Assembly: GCF_014695575.1 (NCBI RefSeq)
Contig: NZ_JACJOO010000026.1
Coordinates: 1-32,960, forward strand
From: Leptolyngbya sp. FACHB-8
Lineage (GTDB): Bacteria > Cyanobacteriota > Cyanobacteriia > Elainellales > Elainellaceae
Length of the DNA: 32,960 nucleotides
Reading direction: 5' to 3'
Shown here: one piece after another, positions 22,462-31,055 of the stretch
Position numbering within the stretch: the first letter of the stretch is position 1
Layout: the number at the start of each line of letters is the position of its first letter
Translations under genes and position numbers: made by a program
Notes under the pieces: model-generated
The model's input: only the letters and a program-made list of their open reading frames with translations
Told to the model about the DNA's origin: nothing
The model's database searches: none

Positions 22462-23076
22462 CTATTTCACTTTTTGGCGGATGTAGCTAACCACCTGCAT
22501 CATTTGCTTTCTAAGAGATTCCATCTCTTGCTGAAGTTTGACGTTTTGGATGCGGAGTTGTTGGACTTCGGCTTTGAGGGAACGCAACTCATCCTTTCCG
22601 GCGGGTGTGGGTTCTGTGGATGGGGAGGCGATCGCCTCAATCACCACTGCCTCCACTTTTTGAGGGGCCAAGGGAGCCAGGGTTTTCATATCCTGCCGCT
22701 CCTTCGCCTTCACCGTAGCGGCTTTGATAGCGCGGAACAAATGGGCGGGTTCAAAAGGTTTACCGACGAACTCAAAGTAGTTGAAGAGTTCGGGGGCGGT
22801 TTTCTCCACGTCTTCCCGCCGCCCCGACATCATCACCACCGGAATGGCTTTCAGCTTGGGATCGGCCTGAATATGCTGCACGACTTCCCAGCCATTCATC
22901 CGGGGCATGAAAAAATCTAACAGAACGAGACTGGGCATTTCGCGGCTGATCACATCCAGCCCTTCGACCCCGTCCCGCGCTTCCAATATCTCAAAATTGC
23001 CCTTGGGGAGAAGATCGCGCACTTGCATCCGGATCGTCTTACTATCATCAACAATGAGAATTTTTTGGCCGGTCAT
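22462..23076 (-). CDS. Response regulator receiver protein with C-terminal coiled coil
   Basis: 204 residues. Receiver domain about 4-125 with acidic pair Asp10/Asp11, phospho-acceptor Asp54 (LVLLDFFMPRMNGWE), Ser84 (MMSGRRED) and Lys106 (EFVGKPFEP). A variable linker (about 130-158) leads to a leucine-heptad coiled coil (about 160-204, ELRSLKAEVQQLRIQNVKLQ) in place of a DNA-binding or enzymatic output domain. It probably works by protein-protein contact or dimerisation. No kinase gene is adjacent; the kinase at 5741-8470 is a conceivable but unproven partner. Divergent from metH, with 175 bases between starts. Start ATG 23076 has GGGGGA upstream. Confidence 0.9.
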   Translation of the reverse strand: MTGQKILIVDDSKTIRMQVRDLLPKGNFEILEARDGVEGLDVISREMPSLVLLDFFMPRMNGWEVVQHIQADPKLKAIPVVMMSGRREDVEKTAPELFNYFEFVGKPFEPAHLFRAIKAATVKAKERQDMKTLAPLAPQKVEAVVIEAIASPSTEPTPAGKDELRSLKAEVQQLRIQNVKLQQEMESLRKQMMQVVSYIRQKVK

Positions 23077-23251
23077 ACAGCAATCCCCCAGACTTGGGAG
23101 CGTTGGAGCGAAGGCTTGGACAACCTCATTCTAGAAGCAATTGGACAAATCTCAGGGAATTTCTGGGTAGGAAACATCCTCTAGAATAATGAGCGGTTGG
23201 TAATGTAGATGTATCGCCTGCTGCTGTCTGCTCCTTCACTCAGAAATCCAT

Positions 23252-26200
23252 ATGGAAAGCTTGTTTCTTAAGCGCCTTTACAGTCCCGATCGCCCGGTTA
23301 TCGTGTTTGACGGCGGGATGGGCACAAATCTGCAAACCCAAAACCTGACGGCAGAGGACTTTGGGGGGCCAGAGTACGAAGGCTGCAATGAGTACCTGGT
23401 GATGACCAAACCCCAGGCGGTGGCGAATGTTCACCGGGGGTTCCTGGAGGCTGGGGCCGATGTAATTGAGACGGATACCTTTGGGGCCACCTCTATCGTT
23501 TTGGCAGAATATGGCCTGGAAGGCCATACCTATGAAATGAATAAACTGGCGGCGGAGTTGGCGAAGCGCTGCACTGCTGAGTTTTCCACGCCCGAAAAAC
23601 CTCGCTTTGCGGCAGGTTCTATTGGCCCGACGACGAAGTTGCCCACCCTGGGCCATATCGACTTTGACACCATGAAGGCCTCCTTCGCAGAGCAGGTGGA
23701 GGGGTTGTATGACGGTGGCGTCGATCTGCTGATTGTGGAAACCTGTCAGGACGTACTGCAAATTAAGGCGGCGTTGAACGGTATTGAAGAGGTGTTCGCG
23801 AAGAAGGGCGATCGCCTTCCCCTGATGGTTTCCGTCACCATGGAAATTCAGGGCACCATGCTGGTCGGCTCCGATGTCTCGGCCATGCTGTCGATTCTGG
23901 AACCCTACCCCATCGACATCTTGGGTCTGAACTGCGCCACGGGTCCCGACCGGATGGCCGATCACATTCGTTACCTCTCCCAAAATTCTCCCTTCGTCAT
24001 TTCCTGTATCCCCAATGCTGGGATTCCTGAGAACGTCGGGGGGCACGCCCACTACAAGCTGACACCCATGGAGCTGCGGATGGCTCTCCATCACTTCGTG
24101 GAAGATCTGGGGGTGCAGGTAATTGGCGGTTGCTGCGGTACCCGCTTCGACCATATCCAGCAGTTGGCGGAGGCTTCTACTCAACTGAAGCCCAAGGAGC
24201 GGCCTGTCCGTGTGCCCCGATGGGAGCTGAACGGCCAGGCTGACCCCCATGATCCCCGTCCAGCCCTGAGCTATGTGCCCTCAGCGGCCTCTATCTACTC
24301 GGCACAACCCTATGAGCAAGACAACTCCTTCCTGATTATTGGTGAACGGCTAAATGCCAGTGGTTCTAAGAAGGTGCGGGAATTGCTGAATGCTGAGGAC
24401 TGGGATGGATTGGTTTCGGTAGCGCGATCGCAAGTCAAAGAAGGGGCTCACATCCTCGACGTCAACGTGGACTATGTGGGCCGCGACGGCGAGAAGGACA
24501 TGAAGGAACTAGTGTCCCGCCTCGTTACCAATGCCACCCTGCCGCTGATGCTCGACTCCACCGAGTGGCAAAAGATGGAAGCGGGCCTTAAGGTAGCGGG
24601 CGGCAAGTGCATCCTCAACTCCACCAACTACGAGGATGGTGACGAGCGTTTCTTTAAGGTGCTGGAACTGGCGAAGGAATACGGTGCCGGGATCGTCGTT
24701 GGTACCATCGATGAGGATGGGATGGCTCGGACGGCGGAGAGAAAGTTTGCGATCGCTCAACGGGCCTACCGCGACGCTCTCGAATTCGGCATCCCCCCCC
24801 ACGAAATTTTCTACGACCCCCTCGCCCTCCCCATCTCCACCGGGATTGAGGAGGATCGGGCCAACGGTAAGGCGACTATTGAATCGATTCGGATGATCCG
24901 CGAGAACCTGCCGGGGGTCCACATCATCCTGGGGGTTTCCAATATCTCCTTTGGTCTGAGCCCAGCGGCGCGGATTGTGCTGAACTCCATGTTCCTGCAT
25001 GAAGCGACGGCAGTGGGTATGGATGGGGCGATCGTCAGTGCGGCCAAGATTCTGCCCCTGGCGAAAATTGACCCGGCCCATCAAGAAGTGTGCCGCAAGC
25101 TGATCTATGACCTGCGGGAGTTTGATGGCGATGTCTGCACCTATGACCCCCTGGGTGAACTGACCCATCTATTTGAAGGGGTTTCGGCCAAGGAAACCCG
25201 CCAGAAGGATTCCCTGGATACCTTGCCGATTGAGGAACGGCTGAAGCGCCACATTATTGATGGGGAGCGAATCGGGTTGGAAGCGGCATTGGCGATCGCC
25301 CTCGAATCCTACAAACCCCTCGACATCATCAACACCTTTCTGCTGGACGGTATGAAGGTGGTAGGTGACCTGTTCGGCTCCGGCCAGATGCAACTTCCCT
25401 TCGTATTGCAATCTGCTGAAACCATGAAGGCAGCCGTGGCTTACCTGGAGCCCTTTATGGACAAGGAGGATTCCAACAGCACCAAGGGCACCTTCCTGAT
25501 CGCGACGGTAAAGGGCGATGTGCATGACATCGGCAAAAACCTGGTGGACATCATTCTGACCAATAACGGCTACAGGGTGATCAACCTGGGCATTAAACAG
25601 CCCGTGGACAACATCATTGATGCCTACAACGAGCACAAAGCCGACTGTATCGCCATGAGCGGCCTGCTGGTAAAATCCACCGCCTTCATGAAGGAAAACC
25701 TGGCCGTGTTCAACGAGCGGGGCATCACCGTTCCCGTCATCCTGGGTGGCGCGGCTCTAACGCCAAAATTTGTCTACGAGGACTGCCAGAATACCTACAA
25801 AGGCCGGGTGATTTACGGCAAAGATGCTTTCTCCGACCTGAACTTCATGGACAAGCTGATGCCTGCCAAAACCGCAGGTAACTGGGATGACTTGAAGGGC
25901 TTTTTAGACGAAGAGCCCCAGGCGAATGGCAAGGTAATGGATACCGCTGAAGTGGAAAAGGCTGCTTCTAAGGAGCCAGCCGAACCCGTTGTGATCGACA
26001 CTCGCCGTTCAGAAGCGGTTGCCCTCGATATTGCTCGACCCACCCCCCCCTTCTGGGGCACCAAAATCCTCAATCCCGAAGACATTCCCATGGAGGAATT
26101 GTTCTGGCATCTGGATCTACAAGCACTCGTCGCGGGCCAGTGGCAGTTCCGCAAGCCAAAGGAGCAATCCCGCGAAGAGTATGACGCATTCCTGGCGGAG

Positions 26201-26866
26201 AAGGTCTATCCTGTGCTGGAGGAATGGAAACAACGGGTTGTGGCGGAGAACCTGCTGCATCCCCAGGTGGTTTATGGCTACTTCCCCTGTCTCGCTGAAG
26301 GAAATTCTTTACACATTTACGATCCCGACGGGGTAGGGACGTTAAATGCAACGTCCTTACCTAGCCCGGTAGCGATGTTTGAATTTCCTCGGCAGCGATC
26401 GCTCCGCCGCCTTTGTATCGCCGACTTCTTTGCAGAAAAAGAAGGAGCCACCCGTTTCGACGTTTTCCCCATGCAAGCGGTCACCGTGGGCGAGATTGCC
26501 ACAGAGTACGCCCAAAAACTCTTTGGGGCTAACCAGTACACCGACTATCTCTACTTCCACGGCCTTGCGGTGCAGATGGCCGAAGCCTTAGCGGAATGGA
26601 CACACGCGCGTATCCGCCGCGAACTGGGTTTTGGAGATCAAGACCCCGAAAACATTCGCGATATCCTGGCTCAGCGCTACCAGGGATCGCGCTATAGCTT
26701 CGGCTACCCCGCCTGCCCCAATATCCAGGATCAGTATGTGCAGTTGGATTTATTGGGGGGCGATCGCATTGGCCTTCACATGGACGAAAGCGAGCAGCTT
26801 TACCCCGAGCAATCAACAACGGCAATCATCGCTTACCACCCCGTAGCGAAGTACTTCAGTGCCTAA
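23252..26866 (+). CDS. metH: Cobalamin-dependent methionine synthase
   Basis: 1204 residues, full length. It transfers the methyl group of 5-methyltetrahydrofolate through cobalamin to homocysteine. Homocysteine domain about 1-320 with zinc ligands Cys228 (GLNCATGP) and Cys294/Cys295 (GGCCGTR); folate domain about 355-620 ([27 protein letters not shown]); cobalamin module about 650-880 with DVHDIGKN (cobalt-ligating His758), SGLL and GGAALT; reactivation domain about 930-1200 ([30 protein letters not shown]) that remethylates the cofactor with S-adenosylmethionine. Odd point: residues about 1027-1037 are encoded by a palindrome at 26332-26361 that looks inserted in frame. Expression may depend on B12, but I see no cobalamin riboswitch in the 175-base leader. 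Confidence 0.98.
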   Translation: MESLFLKRLYSPDRPVIVFDGGMGTNLQTQNLTAEDFGGPEYEGCNEYLVMTKPQAVANVHRGFLEAGADVIETDTFGATSIVLAEYGLEGHTYEMNKLAAELAKRCTAEFSTPEKPRFAAGSIGPTTKLPTLGHIDFDTMKASFAEQVEGLYDGGVDLLIVETCQDVLQIKAALNGIEEVFAKKGDRLPLMVSVTMEIQGTMLVGSDVSAMLSILEPYPIDILGLNCATGPDRMADHIRYLSQNSPFVISCIPNAGIPENVGGHAHYKLTPMELRMALHHFVEDLGVQVIGGCCGTRFDHIQQLAEASTQLKPKERPVRVPRWELNGQADPHDPRPALSYVPSAASIYSAQPYEQDNSFLIIGERLNASGSKKVRELLNAEDWDGLVSVARSQVKEGAHILDVNVDYVGRDGEKDMKELVSRLVTNATLPLMLDSTEWQKMEAGLKVAGGKCILNSTNYEDGDERFFKVLELAKEYGAGIVVGTIDEDGMARTAERKFAIAQRAYRDALEFGIPPHEIFYDPLALPISTGIEEDRANGKATIESIRMIRENLPGVHIILGVSNISFGLSPAARIVLNSMFLHEATAVGMDGAIVSAAKILPLAKIDPAHQEVCRKLIYDLREFDGDVCTYDPLGELTHLFEGVSAKETRQKDSLDTLPIEERLKRHIIDGERIGLEAALAIALESYKPLDIINTFLLDGMKVVGDLFGSGQMQLPFVLQSAETMKAAVAYLEPFMDKEDSNSTKGTFLIATVKGDVHDIGKNLVDIILTNNGYRVINLGIKQPVDNIIDAYNEHKADCIAMSGLLVKSTAFMKENLAVFNERGITVPVILGGAALTPKFVYEDCQNTYKGRVIYGKDAFSDLNFMDKLMPAKTAGNWDDLKGFLDEEPQANGKVMDTAEVEKAASKEPAEPVVIDTRRSEAVALDIARPTPPFWGTKILNPEDIPMEELFWHLDLQALVAGQWQFRKPKEQSREEYDAFLAEKVYPVLEEWKQRVVAENLLHPQVVYGYFPCLAEGNSLHIYDPDGVGTLNATSLPSPVAMFEFPRQRSLRRLCIADFFAEKEGATRFDVFPMQAVTVGEIATEYAQKLFGANQYTDYLYFHGLAVQMAEALAEWTHARIRRELGFGDQDPENIRDILAQRYQGSRYSFGYPACPNIQDQYVQLDLLGGDRIGLHMDESEQLYPEQSTTAIIAYHPVAKYFSA
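26332..26361. repeat. Palindromic repeat inserted in frame within metH
   Basis: GGTAGGGACGTT (26332-26343) pairs with AACGTCCTTACC (26350-26361), one G-T wobble, loop AAATGC. Thirty bases, so the frame is kept, encoding roughly [10 protein letters not shown] in a surface loop of the reactivation domain between HIYDPDG and the conserved FEFPRQ. From memory, GTAGGGACGTT-type palindromes are dispersed repeats in many cyanobacterial genomes. Confidence 0.7.
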
Positions 26867-26932
26867 AATCCAGCTCTAAACGCAGGTTAAACGAACCGGC
26901 CTAAATCTGGTCTAAGCCCCACAGATGCGAAG

Positions 26933-26992
26933 CGGCCTAACACATCCTACAGGGAGCACCTTGGCCGAGAAGCCCTGTGGGATAGGCGGCCG
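26933..26992. repeat. Imperfect inverted repeat downstream of metH
   Basis: CGGCC-CTA-ATCC-ACAGGG on the left (from 26933) pairs, with gaps, with CCCTGTGGGATAGGCGGCCG ending at 26992. It is a decayed hairpin about 65 bases after the metH stop and may contribute to ending its transcript. Confidence 0.5.
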
Positions 26993-27062
26993 TTCCCCAG
27001 ATGGGAGGTTTCTAGGGCGACACGCCTCCAATCCAGGTCTTTGCAACCCATCTACAAAATCA

Positions 27063-27124
27063 AAAGACCTCCTGTGTGAAACATTGTGTGGGTAGCTGCG
27101 CAATGTTTCACACAAGAGGTCTTT
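27063..27124. repeat. 24-bp inverted repeat, one mismatch, between metH and glutaredoxin-like gene
   Basis: Arms 27063-27086 and 27101-27124 (AAAGACCTC-TGTGTGAAACATTG) are complementary except for one position. The apical GGGTAGCTGCGCAATG is almost the same as in the hairpin at 8942-8984. It lies between the 3' ends of convergent genes. Confidence 0.75.
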
Positions 27125-27163
27125 GAGTCGTAACCGAGTGATCGATTAGACGAGCACAATCGA

Positions 27164-27421
27164 TCACTCGTTCTCATACTGCTGTAGCATTTTCTCCACC
27201 TGAGCCACCGAAGCCCTCGGAGAAAGGCGCGGAAGTTGTGTGGGATTCACCCCACCCCGGAACAAGACAGGGATTTCGAACTGGTAAGCGTCATACCACA
27301 CCTCGTTGGTGGTGATATCGCGAACCTCCAGTTCGATAGGGATACTTTGAACCTGCTCCAGTTTTTCCTGAAGCCCCTTGCACAGATGACATCCGGGCTT
27401 GCTGTAAAGGATTAACTTCAT
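27164..27421 (-). CDS. Glutaredoxin-like (thioredoxin-fold, DUF836 type) protein
   Basis: 85 residues, a single small thioredoxin fold. Active site CHLC (Cys11/Cys14) after a beta strand LILYSKPG; the cis-proline strand reads FEIPVLFRGG; a C-terminal helix follows (ASVAQVEKMLQQYENE). It likely performs dithiol-disulfide exchange in the cytoplasm. Its neighbour cysH, divergent from it, encodes a reductase that needs thioredoxin or glutaredoxin as electron donor, so a functional link is attractive but unproven. No strong ribosome site is seen before ATG 27421. Confidence 0.85.
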   Translation of the reverse strand: MKLILYSKPGCHLCKGLQEKLEQVQSIPIELEVRDITTNEVWYDAYQFEIPVLFRGGVNPTQLPRLSPRASVAQVEKMLQQYENE

Positions 27422-27523
27422 AATTTCTACGCGTTAATTCAGGCGGTAGTGGGGGACGATGAGCGCTTTACTACTACCAACTGGATCAAAGCACACCAAG
27501 CGATCGGTTTTTTACTCTTTTTG

Positions 27524-27547
27524 AGAACTCCCTTTAGTAAAGGGTTC
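27524..27547 (+). promoter_or_regulatory. Small hairpin in the cysH leader
   Basis: AGAA-CCCTTT-AGT-AAAGGG-TTCT with a bulge forms a short stem about 105 bases upstream of the cysH ATG. A role in cysH control is only a possibility. No NtcA-type GTA-N8-TAC site was found nearby. Confidence 0.3.
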
Positions 27548-27651
27548 TAGCGATTTAGGTAAGGATTCAATCAAGAAATCTCGTATCCCGATAGGAATAT
27601 GTGCCTTTTCACGATATTATTGATTTACCGAAACGAAGAAATTCTAAAGAT

Positions 27652-28386
27652 ATGGTCATCTCTCAATCTGCCACCCGTGTTCAGGATTTGAACCTGACTG
27701 TACTCAACGAGAAATTTGAGACAGCCCATCCCCAAGAAATTCTGGCTTGGGCTCTGGAAAATCTTCCCACCCAAATCGTACAGGCAAGTGCTTTCAATGT
27801 AGATGACATCGTCATCTCACACATTCTCTACAAGCAGTTGGCTCCCAGCAAGCCTGTGCCCGTTATCTTCCTGGATACCCTCTATCACTTCTCCCAAACC
27901 CTGGAAACTGTTGCCAAGGTAAAAGAAGCCTACAATCTAGATCTCCGGGTTTACAAAATGCCCGAGCTGAACAACCGAGAAGAATTCGAAGCCAAGTATG
28001 GCCCCGCCCTGTGGGAAAGCGATGTACGCGAATTCCACCGGATTACCAAAATTGAACCCCTGTTCCGTGGTTTGAGCGAACTGCAAGCTGGCGCTTGGAT
28101 TACTGGCCGTCGCCGCGATCAGGCTCTAACCCGCACCCGCCTGGAGATCTTTGAATTCGACAACGATCAGCGCCTGAAGATCAACCCCATCGCGACCTGG
28201 ACTCGTAAGGAAACCTGGGCTTACGTTCAGGAGCACGGTGTAATCTACAACCCTCTGCACGACCAGGGTTACCCCAGCATTGGTGATGAGCCTTTGACCA
28301 CCCCTGTTGCAGAAGGCGAAGACGAGCGTGCTGGACGCTGGCGCGGTATGGACAAAACTGAGTGTGGCATTCACATGGAAGACTAA
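27652..28386 (+). CDS. cysH: Phosphoadenylyl-sulfate (PAPS) reductase
   Basis: 244 residues from ATG 27652. It reduces activated sulfate to sulfite in assimilatory sulfur metabolism. Seen: substrate/phosphate-loop region (VQASAFNVDDIVISHIL), LDTLYHF, the WITGRRRDQA arginine cluster, YNPLHDQGYPSIGDEP, and the C-terminal catalytic TECGIH. That Cys is the only cysteine in the protein. The two CC pairs that bind an iron-sulfur cluster in APS reductases are missing, so the thioredoxin-dependent PAPS type is favoured. The frame extends to GTG 27601 (AGGA four bases upstream), but family proteins begin near ATG 27652, which I prefer. Confidence 0.95.
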   Translation: MVISQSATRVQDLNLTVLNEKFETAHPQEILAWALENLPTQIVQASAFNVDDIVISHILYKQLAPSKPVPVIFLDTLYHFSQTLETVAKVKEAYNLDLRVYKMPELNNREEFEAKYGPALWESDVREFHRITKIEPLFRGLSELQAGAWITGRRRDQALTRTRLEIFEFDNDQRLKINPIATWTRKETWAYVQEHGVIYNPLHDQGYPSIGDEPLTTPVAEGEDERAGRWRGMDKTECGIHMED

Positions 28387-28515
28387 AGGCAGAGGGCAGA
28401 AGGGACGTAAGCCGTTTTGCTCTGGGCGATCGCCCAACCCCTTAAATCATCCATAGGATTTTTTCGGTCAACCTGTCTCTGGCACTAAGCTGGGGGCAGG
28501 TTGTTTATGTGGATT

Positions 28516-28660
28516 AAAAGAATCGTGCTGTTGATATAAGACCCGCCCGACCTGCGAGGTACGAGAGATGGGTGTAGCGAAGTCCCATACATCTCTCGTA
28601 CCTCACAGGTTGGAAAATGCTGTAAAACCATTGGGTTTATATCAATGGCACGGTTCTTTT
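28516..28660. repeat. Nested inverted repeat (outer stem enclosing a hairpin)
   Basis: Outer arms 28516-28544 and 28633-28660 pair imperfectly over about 27 bases (core TTGATATAA/TTATATCAA with GTGC and CCC blocks). They enclose a stronger hairpin, 28550-28610, built on GAGGTACGAGAGATG with one or two mismatches. The plan (outer stem plus inner hairpin, about 145 bp) recalls the 124-bp element, but the sequence is different. It fills most of the gap between cysH and the acetyltransferase gene. Confidence 0.6.
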
Positions 28661-28685
28661 AGAACTTAAATGAGGGGGCTTGATT

Positions 28686-29261
28686 ATGAATGGTGGTGGA
28701 ATCGAGATTGTGGATTTGCTCCCAACCCAGAGTGCTTACCTGCGGCAAACGGCGCAACTTTTGGTGGAAGAATTTCGGGAGATGGCTCCAGATGCCTGGC
28801 CGACTTTTGAAGATGGCCTACAGGAGGTGCAGGACTCGCTCTACCCCGATCGCATCAGCCGCATTGCTTTGGAGAGCGGTGCCGTAGTCGGCTGGATTGG
28901 CTCGGCACCGCAATATAACGGTCATACGTGGGAGTTGCATCCTCTGGTCGTCGCAAAATCGCATCAACGGCAGGGGGTAGGACGGCGGTTAGTCCAGGAT
29001 TTAGAGATTCTAGTTCAGCAGCGGGGAGGGCGTAACCTTTATGTTGGTACTGATGATGAGGCAGGGTTTACGTCGTTAGCCGGAATTGATTTGTATCCAG
29101 ACCCTTTGAATCATTTGGCATCGATTCAAAATGTGAAGGGGCATCCCTTCGAGTTTTACCAGAAGATGGGGTTTGCAATTGTGGGAGTGATTCCCGACGC
29201 CAATGGTTTTGGCAAGCCCGATATTTTTATGGCAAAGCGTATTGGGACAGAGGGTGGTTGA
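28686..29261 (+). CDS. GNAT acetyltransferase, aminoglycoside 6'-N-acetyltransferase-like
   Basis: 191 residues from ATG 28686, preferred over TTG 28680 because GAGGGG lies eight bases upstream. GNAT fold: [25 protein letters not shown] precedes the acetyl-CoA loop [15 protein letters not shown] (consensus Q/R-x-x-G-x-G). The C-terminal part [14 protein letters not shown]...[32 protein letters not shown] resembles AAC(6') enzymes closely. Whether it acts on an aminoglycoside or another amine cannot be told; chromosomal homologues often have unknown natural substrates. Convergent with the cysteine desulfurase gene. Confidence 0.85.
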   Translation: [191 protein letters not shown]

Positions 29262-29292
29262 GGGCGATCGCACTCCCACACAACATTTACAA

Positions 29293-29348
29293 AATGGCTA
29301 AAACAGAGCTGCGAGACATTAGCGTCTCGCAGCTCTGTTTTAGCCATT
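29293..29348 (-). terminator. Perfect 25-bp hairpin terminator of the cysteine desulfurase gene
   Basis: Arms 29293-29317 and 29324-29348 are exact reverse complements (AATGGCTAAAACAGAGCTGC...) around the loop ATTAGC. On the minus strand the stem ends in ATTTTG, nine bases beyond the desulfurase stop. It may also stop read-through from the acetyltransferase gene on +. Confidence 0.75.
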
Positions 29349-29356
29349 GCATCTCA

Positions 29357-30529
29357 TCAAGACACTTTCCGTTGATCAACTCCACGCAACGCGTTGATCG
29401 TTTGTGTAACAAGGGTGCCCGCTTGGACAATATGCTCAGGGGTAGTGAAGCGGCCCAGCCCGAAACGTAGAGATGCGTAGGCGAGATCATGACTCCGTCC
29501 GATCGCACTAAGCACATGGGACGGTTTGCTTTTCGCAGAGCTACAGGCGGATCCAGCAGAAACCGCCATGTAAGGCTGAAGACCCAGGAGAAGCGCTTTG
29601 CCATCTACGCCAGCAACACTGATGTTGAGGTTGCCCGGAAGCCGTTGAGTGAGGTGCCCGTTCAGATAAATCCCGCCGCATTCTTGAATATGTTGGAGAA
29701 GGAGGTTGCGCAATCCCACCAACCGCGCAAACTCGGTTTCCCGCTCGGCTAACCCCAGTTCCACAGCTTTGGCAAGACCAACAATCTGCGGTACATAGAG
29801 CGTACCCGATCGCATCCCTCGCTCATGACCGCCACCGTGGAGCTGAGCTGCCACCTGTACACGGGGATCGCGCCGCCGCACATAGAGTGCGCCAATGCCT
29901 TTAGGACCATAGATTTTGTGGGCCGTCAGGGACATCAGGTCGATGTTCATAGCCTGGACATCGAGGGGAACTTTGCCGATCGCCTGAGCCGCATCCGTAT
30001 GGAACAGCACTCCGTGGTGGCGACAAATTTCGCCAATGGCAGCCAACGGTTGCAACACGCCAATCTCGTTATTGGCTGCCATGACCGAAACCAGAATGGT
30101 ATCCGCTCGAATCGCATTTTCCAGGCTTGCCAGATCCAGTAAGCCATCACTCTGAACCGGCATTCGGGTGATTTCAAACCCCAGGGTTTCTAGATACTTG
30201 CAGGTATCCAGCACGGCATCATGTTCGGTGGCGACGGTGATGATATGTCGTCCCTTATCCAGATAAGATTCCGCAACGCCTTTGATAGCCAGGTTGTTAG
30301 ATTCTGTTGCGCCGCTGGTGAAGATGATTTCCTCAGGTTCAGCGTGAAGGGCCTCGGCCAGTAGCTCACGGCTTTGTTTAACGGCGGCTTCCGCTTCCCA
30401 TCCGTACATATGAGTTTTGCTGGCGGCGTTCCCAAAATGCTCGCGGAAGAAGGGAATCATGGCATCCAGTACGCGATCATCCACGGGTGTTGTGGAGTTG
30501 TAATCAAGATAGATGGGTCGATTAGACAT
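29357..30529 (-). CDS. Cysteine desulfurase (NifS/IscS group I type)
   Basis: 390 residues, a PLP enzyme that takes sulfur from cysteine for iron-sulfur clusters and other thio-cofactors. Seen: YLDYNSTTPVD start, FTSGATESNNLAIKG, TEHDAVLD, NNEIGVLQP, FHTDAAQAIGK, PLP-binding Lys205 in TAHKIYGPKG, GGGHERGMRSGT, and the flexible-loop catalytic Cys329 in SAGSACSSAKSKPSHVLSAIG that is typical of the NifS/IscS group. No iscU, nifU or iscR gene is adjacent, so it is not in a classical isc or nif cluster. Start ATG 30529. Confidence 0.95.
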   Translation of the reverse strand: MSNRPIYLDYNSTTPVDDRVLDAMIPFFREHFGNAASKTHMYGWEAEAAVKQSRELLAEALHAEPEEIIFTSGATESNNLAIKGVAESYLDKGRHIITVATEHDAVLDTCKYLETLGFEITRMPVQSDGLLDLASLENAIRADTILVSVMAANNEIGVLQPLAAIGEICRHHGVLFHTDAAQAIGKVPLDVQAMNIDLMSLTAHKIYGPKGIGALYVRRRDPRVQVAAQLHGGGHERGMRSGTLYVPQIVGLAKAVELGLAERETEFARLVGLRNLLLQHIQECGGIYLNGHLTQRLPGNLNISVAGVDGKALLLGLQPYMAVSAGSACSSAKSKPSHVLSAIGRSHDLAYASLRFGLGRFTTPEHIVQAGTLVTQTINALRGVDQRKVS

Positions 30530-31055
30530 AACTCTAAACTCAAGTTTTGCTGCGATTTTAGTCAGCCTGGTTCAAAAGCGCTAATGTTTGACCAAGGCAA
30601 AATACTTTCTTTGTCGTTGAGAAAATTCGTTGTTTCAGCTTGACGCGAGTGAAACAGCGAACTGAAAGGCTCTCTAGCCTTCCTTAGACTTTTTTTTGAT
30701 ATGTAGATTTTATGAAGTAACCGTAGTTTTACGTGTTTTCAGGGAGAAATGCGTCTCAGAAGCAAACGCATCGATCCAATCGACGAAATCGGTGCTGTTC
30801 CAGACGTGTGGTTGATGGCTATGAAAGGGGGCGCTCAGCACCTTTCTTACAATAACCAACTACGCATTTGAAGCACGACCGCCAAATAGCGCATCCTCTA
30901 CGAATTGCCTGACCCCATTGATACTCCGTCACGTTTATCAGAGGATGGTGGGCTTCCAGTGTCTTTAAAAACACTGGAAGCCTGGCTTTTTCACCGTCAG
31001 GTATTTTGCTGCATGCGGAACCTCCGCTGTCGGCAGTAACACTAAAGGCCTGAGT
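30530..31055. other. Intergenic stretch upstream of the cysteine desulfurase gene
   Basis: About 525 bases that must hold the desulfurase promoter and the malic enzyme 3' end. It contains a small AAGGCT/AGCCTT hairpin (30666-30681) followed by a run of T (30689-30697) on +, and the stronger hairpin 30952-30981. The T-run hairpin would fit the end of a + strand small RNA starting near 30540, but no promoter or known RNA is recognised. Confidence 0.45.
30952..30981. terminator. 11-bp perfect hairpin downstream of malic enzyme
   Basis: GCTTCCAGTGT (30952-30962) pairs exactly with ACACTGGAAGC (30971-30981), loop CTTTAAAA. It lies 75 bases past the minus-strand malic enzyme stop. The nearest T-tract (CTTTTT, 30986-30991) follows on the + strand, so its working direction is uncertain. 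Confidence 0.55.

Noticed and set aside
23077-23251. Cobalamin riboswitch upstream of metH
   Set aside because: The gap is only 175 bases and I could not find the conserved B12-box or the multi-stem layout; only a weak bulged pair (CTCATTCTAGA with TCTAGAATAATGAG) is present.
23240-24250. Long minus-strand frame (336 codons) opposite metH, and another at 24509-25168
   Set aside because: Antisense shadows of a conserved, full-length metH; histidine/glycine-rich composition without any family motif.
26912-27115. Minus-strand open frame between metH and the glutaredoxin-like gene
   Set aside because: It spans two inverted repeats and has no ribosome site or recognisable content.
29156-29470. 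Short frames on both strands between the acetyltransferase and desulfurase genes
   Set aside because: They share the MAKTELRD start because both read through the 25-bp perfect hairpin at 29293-29348.
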